Shown here piece after piece: positions 21,840 through 22,624 of a DNA stretch of 22,624 nt. Under the pieces are notes generated by a model that worked only from the letters and a program-made list of their open reading frames with translations, was not told where the DNA came from and did no database searches. The position numbers and the translations under genes were made by a program. The stretch lies in assembly GCA_900551975.1 (NCBI GenBank), contig URYA01000006.1, positions 1-22,624 on the forward strand, given 5' to 3'. Position 1 is the first letter of the stretch, and each line of letters starts with the position of its first letter. Source of the stretch: an uncultured Collinsella sp. GTDB taxonomy: Bacteria > Actinomycetota > Coriobacteriia > Coriobacteriales > Coriobacteriaceae.

Positions 21840-21868
21840 TATATATGCCCACCCAGTGCTCATATATA
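21840..21868. promoter_or_regulatory. Two-turn-spaced inverted repeat upstream of hsp20
   Basis: TATATATG (21,840-21,847) and CATATATA (21,861-21,868) are perfect inverted repeats. The spacer is 13 nt and the centre-to-centre distance 21 bp, two helical turns. The site lies about 67 bp upstream of the hsp20 start, where a promoter is expected, so it could be an operator. AT-rich repeats can arise by chance. Confidence 0.4.
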
Positions 21869-22005
21869 CATCGACTATAAAGTTTTTTGAGTCCAGTACT
21901 ATAAGCATATCTAAGTGTGTATGACTCAGGTTTTAATAAGGTTAAGGTTCTTTGAACCAGAGCTTAAATCACGAGTATGTACGCAACTACAAATAACTAG
22001 GGGCT

Positions 22006-22011
22006 TACAAT
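22006..22011 (+). promoter_or_regulatory. Possible -10 element of the tail-anchored protein gene
   Basis: TACAAT lies 39 nt upstream of the start codon on the plus strand. The -35 region (GCAACT at 17 nt) is weak. It is the same -10 hexamer seen at four other genes here. Confidence 0.4.
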
Positions 22012-22050
22012 GAGCGCGTACACGTTGTTGGTAACGAGCTAAAGGGCATC

Positions 22051-22518
22051 ATGGACGACCAAAACCAGAACAAAATGTTTATGCCGACGCAGGGGGAAGA
22101 TACTTCCACGCAGCCGCCACGGTTCCATCGCCCCCACATCTCGCAAGAGCCCATTAATGACCCGGAGCCCGAGTATGTGACGAGAAATCGATATCAAACG
22201 CTCGAGGATGCCCAAACGGGACGTAAACATATGGGCGTCGCCTCGGGAGACCCTGTATATCTAAAAGACGCACCATTATCTAAAAACAGCGCAGCTAGTG
22301 ATGAGCCGATAAAAGCATCCGCCGCTCATCAACAAAGAGGTCCTCGACCAAAGCAAACCTTGACGCATTCGGCTCGCTATCTCGAAACACCAAAACAGGG
22401 AAAATCAATCTTCGTTTCGACAAGTAAACGACGCAAGCAGCATCGACTGACAATCCTGCTTTTGATCATTGCGGTCATAGCAGTTGCCCTTGTCATTAGA
22501 TTTATCTTCTTTAAATAA
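22051..22518 (+). CDS. Small tail-anchored membrane protein, unknown function
   Basis: The family was not recognised. The 155-residue protein has a polar, Pro/Gln/Asn/Ser-rich and probably disordered N-terminal part (1-120). A basic cluster SKRRKQHR lies at 125-132, followed by one hydrophobic helix at about 133-154 (LTILLLIIAVIAVALVIRFIFF), and the protein ends with a lysine. With no signal peptide and the basic patch before the helix, the long N-terminal part should face the cytoplasm, tethered by its tail. The ATG is preceded by AAAGGG at a good distance, so translation is well supported. It is divergent from hsp20 and followed by a very stable hairpin. Codon use is less GC-rich than in the neighbours. 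Confidence 0.72.
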   Translation: MDDQNQNKMFMPTQGEDTSTQPPRFHRPHISQEPINDPEPEYVTRNRYQTLEDAQTGRKHMGVASGDPVYLKDAPLSKNSAASDEPIKASAAHQQRGPRPKQTLTHSARYLETPKQGKSIFVSTSKRRKQHRLTILLLIIAVIAVALVIRFIFFK

Positions 22519-22586
22519 AGGCTCAATACCAAAAACGATAAGATCGTCTGGTGTAATTGAGTCATTTACGCCCCGTAAACGCAAAA

Positions 22587-22620
22587 AAGGGGGAGGCCGC
22601 GAGGCCTCCCCCTTCTCAGT
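22587..22620. terminator. Very stable terminator hairpin at the right edge
   Basis: AAGGGGGAGGCC (22,587-22,598) and GGCCTCCCCCTT (22,603-22,614) form a perfect 12-bp stem with a GCGA tetraloop. The plus-strand tail is TTCTCAGTT. The minus-strand tail is TTTTGC, extending the stem's T-run, so it may also end a gene entering from the right. It closes transcription of the tail-anchored protein gene. Confidence 0.88.
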
Positions 22621-22624
22621 TCAA

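Larger units (their letters stand above)
21774..22050. promoter_or_regulatory. AT-rich divergent control region of hsp20
   Basis: This 277-nt region serves hsp20 on minus and the tail-anchored protein gene on plus. It is AT-rich compared with its surroundings and has several TATA-like -10 candidates, so no single hsp20 promoter can be chosen. Inverted repeats seen are TATATATG/CATATATA (21,840-21,868), AGTCA/TGACT in the hsp20 leader (near 21,801-21,819), and GGTTC/GAACC (21,946-21,958). TACAAT at 22,006-22,011 is a likely plus-strand -10. Confidence 0.5.

Noticed and set aside
21946..21958. LexA-like site GGTTC-N3-GAACC
   Set aside because: The half-sites face the wrong way and the spacing is 3, unlike the GAAC-N4-GTTC box at recA.
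21780..21960. HAIR (CTTGAGT-N7-ACTCAAG) or CIRCE element upstream of hsp20
   Set aside because: Only half-matches such as TTGAGT and GACTCAG were found, without the partner half at the right distance.

Overview
The window looks like chromosomal housekeeping DNA from a GC-rich Gram-positive of the class Coriobacteriia, probably Collinsella or a close relative. This rests on gene order, protein character, a Gram-positive-type LexA box at recA and strong purine-rich ribosome binding sites. The genus is an inference. No phage, insertion sequence with a transposase, CRISPR array, tRNA or rRNA was seen.

Positions 1-11,729 hold a long block on the minus strand. In transcription order it runs RNase J, FtsK/SpoIIIE, a RodZ-like HTH membrane protein, YajQ, RimO, PgsA and CinA (gaps of 27 nt or less, two of them a 1-nt gap and a 1-nt overlap), then a terminator. 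A recA-recX pair follows, with its own SigA-type promoter whose spacer is filled by a LexA box. Last comes the 5' part of rny (RNase Y), with its own promoter and a leader of about 160 nt. RNA decay, DNA translocation, cell shape, phospholipid synthesis and DNA repair genes are therefore grouped, as in the conserved ftsK/rodZ-pgsA-cinA-recA-rny neighbourhood of many Gram-positives. The two mRNA-decay nucleases RNase J and RNase Y lie at its ends.

Positions 11,730-12,160 form the largest non-coding gap. It holds two strong stem-loops with no coding signal. A plus-strand RlmD/TrmA-family rRNA methyltransferase (12,161-13,603) follows and ends at a hairpin shared with a convergent PHP-domain gene. 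Next come a PLP-dependent aminotransferase and a perfect 24-bp-arm inverted repeat (15,901-15,960).

Positions 15,981-20,402 carry the conserved tilS-hpt-ftsH set on the minus strand. It is divergent from a YycJ-type metallo-beta-lactamase-fold gene on plus. The right end has a small heat shock protein gene on minus, an AT-rich divergent region, and a plus-strand gene for a small tail-anchored protein of unknown function. A very stable hairpin closes the window.

I saw no clear new multi-gene system. The parts most worth following are regulatory or structural: an 11-bp-phased repeat upstream of recA, the structured gap next to the RNase J gene, the rny leader, the 24-bp inverted repeat, a duplicated motif in the FtsK linker, and the hsp20/tail-anchored protein divergent region.
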